NCBI GenBank assembly: GCA_027061705.1
Contig: JAMOVB010000146.1
Location: forward strand, 1-5,911
Source: Desulfurococcales archaeon
GTDB taxonomy: Archaea > Thermoproteota > Thermoprotei_A > Sulfolobales > NBVN01
DNA length: 5,911 bases
Direction: 5' to 3'
Positions 4,759-5,911 of the stretch are shown piece after piece. The notes below the pieces were generated by a model. That model was not told where the DNA came from. It saw nothing but the letters and a program-made list of their open reading frames with translations, and searched no databases. The first letter of the stretch is position 1. Each line of letters opens with the position of its first letter. The position numbers were made by a program, and so were the translations under genes.

Positions 4759-5911
4759 TTGCGTGCTGGAGATTCAGCAGGTCCTACAGAGCGTTCCCGT
4801 AGCGCGGGGCAACGCGAGCGTGTTGAGGACTACATAGAGTACCTAAAGTCCCTGGCGCGTAAGTGGCTCCCGGTTTGGGAGGAGAGGAGGGTTTACGAGG
4901 CCGACCCCAGGGAGGGCGTTCCCAAGTACTTCATAACGGCGGCCTTTATGTATCCTAACGGCCCCGCACACATAGGTCATGCTAGGACTTACGTAATACC
5001 CGACGTCCTCGCAAGGTTCAAGAGGCTCGTCGGGTACAACGTCCTATTCCCGATGGGGTTCCACTACACGGGCACGCCCATACTCTCGACCGCAAGCAGG
5101 GTTGCCTCAGGGGATGAGGAGTTCATAAGGAAGTTTGCTGAGGCATTCGCAATACCTCCTGAGGACTTCAGGAAGCTTGACGAGCCTCTCAAGCTTGCTA
5201 GGTACTTCCACAAACTATCTAAGAGGGCCATGAGGTTCTACGGGCTCTCCATAGATTGGAGGAGGGAGTTCACGACAATAGATCCTGAGTTCAAGCGATT
5301 CATAGTCTGGCAGTTCAAGAAGCTTAAGGACCTCGGCTACCTGACGAGAGGCTCCCATCCCGTGGGGTGGTGCCCGCGTGACGGCATGCCTGTAGGGATG
5401 CACGACACTAAGGATGACGTTGAGCCCGAGATAGGTGAGGTTACTGTAATCAAGTTTCCGGGCGTCAGCGACGGCCTCACATACCCGGCCGCGACGTTAA
5501 GGCCTGAGACAACCTTAGGCGTTACGAACATCTGGGTCAACCCCAACATAACCTACTGCATATGCTTAGTAGGTCCCGAGGGGCGGCGTGAGAAGTGGGT
5601 TATGGCGTGCAGGGCGGCTCAGAGGCTGTCCTACCAGCTTGAGGTTAAGGTTGTGGAGACCGTTAAGGGCTCGGACCTAGTCGGCAGGAGGGTCGTGAAC
5701 CCCCTAACCGGTAGGGAGGTTCCCGTACTCCCGGCGGAGTTTGTAACCCCTAACTTCGGGACCGGTGTTGTGATGAGCGTCCCGGCACACGCGCCCTACG
5801 ACTACGTAGCTCTGAAGGAGTACGTGGGTAAGGCTCCGGAGGCCAGCGAACTCAAGCCAATACCGCTTATAAGGGTTAGCGGGTACGGTGAGGTGCCGGC
5901 GGCCGACGCCG
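4759..5911 (+). CDS. leuS: Leucyl-tRNA synthetase, archaeal type (3' end outside the window)
   Basis: About 384 codons are present. This class Ia enzyme charges tRNA-Leu with leucine. Visible are the N-terminal KW...W helix (from residue 35), YPNGPAHIGHART with HIGH at 71-74, MGFHYTGTPI, and WCPRDGMPVGMHDTKDDVEP (from W204). The start of the CP1 editing domain follows: the Thr-rich LRPETTLGVTN (247-257) and GTGVVMSVPAHAPYDY, whose D348 is the conserved Asp that holds the amino group in the editing site. The rest of the editing domain, KMSKS and the anticodon-binding domain lie beyond the edge. The start is a problem: only TTG 4759 is available in frame, with AGGTG 5 nt upstream, and it adds about 20 Arg/Ser/Gly-rich residues unlike the family. 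Another frame from GTG 4751 to the TAG at 4835 reads more protein-like, so a base lost or a frameshift near 4825 is possible. Confidence 0.95.
   Translation, partial: MRAGDSAGPTERSRSAGQRERVEDYIEYLKSLARKWLPVWEERRVYEADPREGVPKYFITAAFMYPNGPAHIGHARTYVIPDVLARFKRLVGYNVLFPMGFHYTGTPILSTASRVASGDEEFIRKFAEAFAIPPEDFRKLDEPLKLARYFHKLSKRAMRFYGLSIDWRREFTTIDPEFKRFIVWQFKKLKDLGYLTRGSHPVGWCPRDGMPVGMHDTKDDVEPEIGEVTVIKFPGVSDGLTYPAATLRPETTLGVTNIWVNPNITYCICLVGPEGRREKWVMACRAAQRLSYQLEVKVVETVKGSDLVGRRVVNPLTGREVPVLPAEFVTPNFGTGVVMSVPAHAPYDYVALKEYVGKAPEASELKPIPLIRVSGYGEVPAADA

Noticed and set aside
5215..5549. Two minus-strand open frames opposite leuS
   Set aside because: They are antisense to the well-conserved LeuRS catalytic and editing regions and show no features of their own.

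Overview
The window looks like chromosomal DNA from a thermophilic archaeon, most likely of the Thermoproteota (crenarchaeal side). The evidence is gene content and style: a proteasome beta subunit, a MfnA-type PLP decarboxylase, a UPF0248/MJ1316 protein, an archaeal NOG1-like GTPase, an archaeal-type leucyl-tRNA synthetase, heavy use of AGG (Arg) and ATA (Ile), GTG and TTG starts, short or absent 5' leaders with AT-rich TATA-like boxes, and very tight packing. The lineage is an inference; there is no rRNA or other marker here to fix it.

Layout. Positions 1-801 (minus strand) hold a two-gene unit: a proteasome beta subunit (193-801), then the 5' end of an endonuclease V gene (1-182) that runs off the left edge. 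A 100-bp divergent promoter region (802-901) separates it from a plus-strand pair, a UPF0248/MJ1316-domain protein (902-1192) overlapping a NOG1-like GTPase (1159-2190). These converge, with only 4 bp between stop codons, on a minus-strand pair: an AbrB-type regulator (2968-3366) followed by a DUF72 protein (2195-2953). Next comes a minus-strand MfnA-like decarboxylase (3501-4715). The 134-bp gap upstream of the regulator gene holds promoter elements and, at the 3' edge of the decarboxylase gene, a candidate plus-strand C/D box guide RNA (about 3471-3518). A short divergent region with a perfect 12-bp palindrome (4716-4758) leads to leuS on the plus strand, which runs off the right edge.

Functional picture. 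Most genes are housekeeping: protein turnover, nucleic-acid repair, ribosome and RNA maturation, cofactor or amine synthesis, and tRNA charging. No mobile element, CRISPR array, tRNA or rRNA was seen. The points most worth a second look are the proteasome beta subunit whose nucleophile position is Ala instead of Thr, the candidate C/D box RNA with its own TATA-like box, and the unusual 5' end of leuS, where the protein-like reading frame appears to change by one base before the conserved N-terminus.
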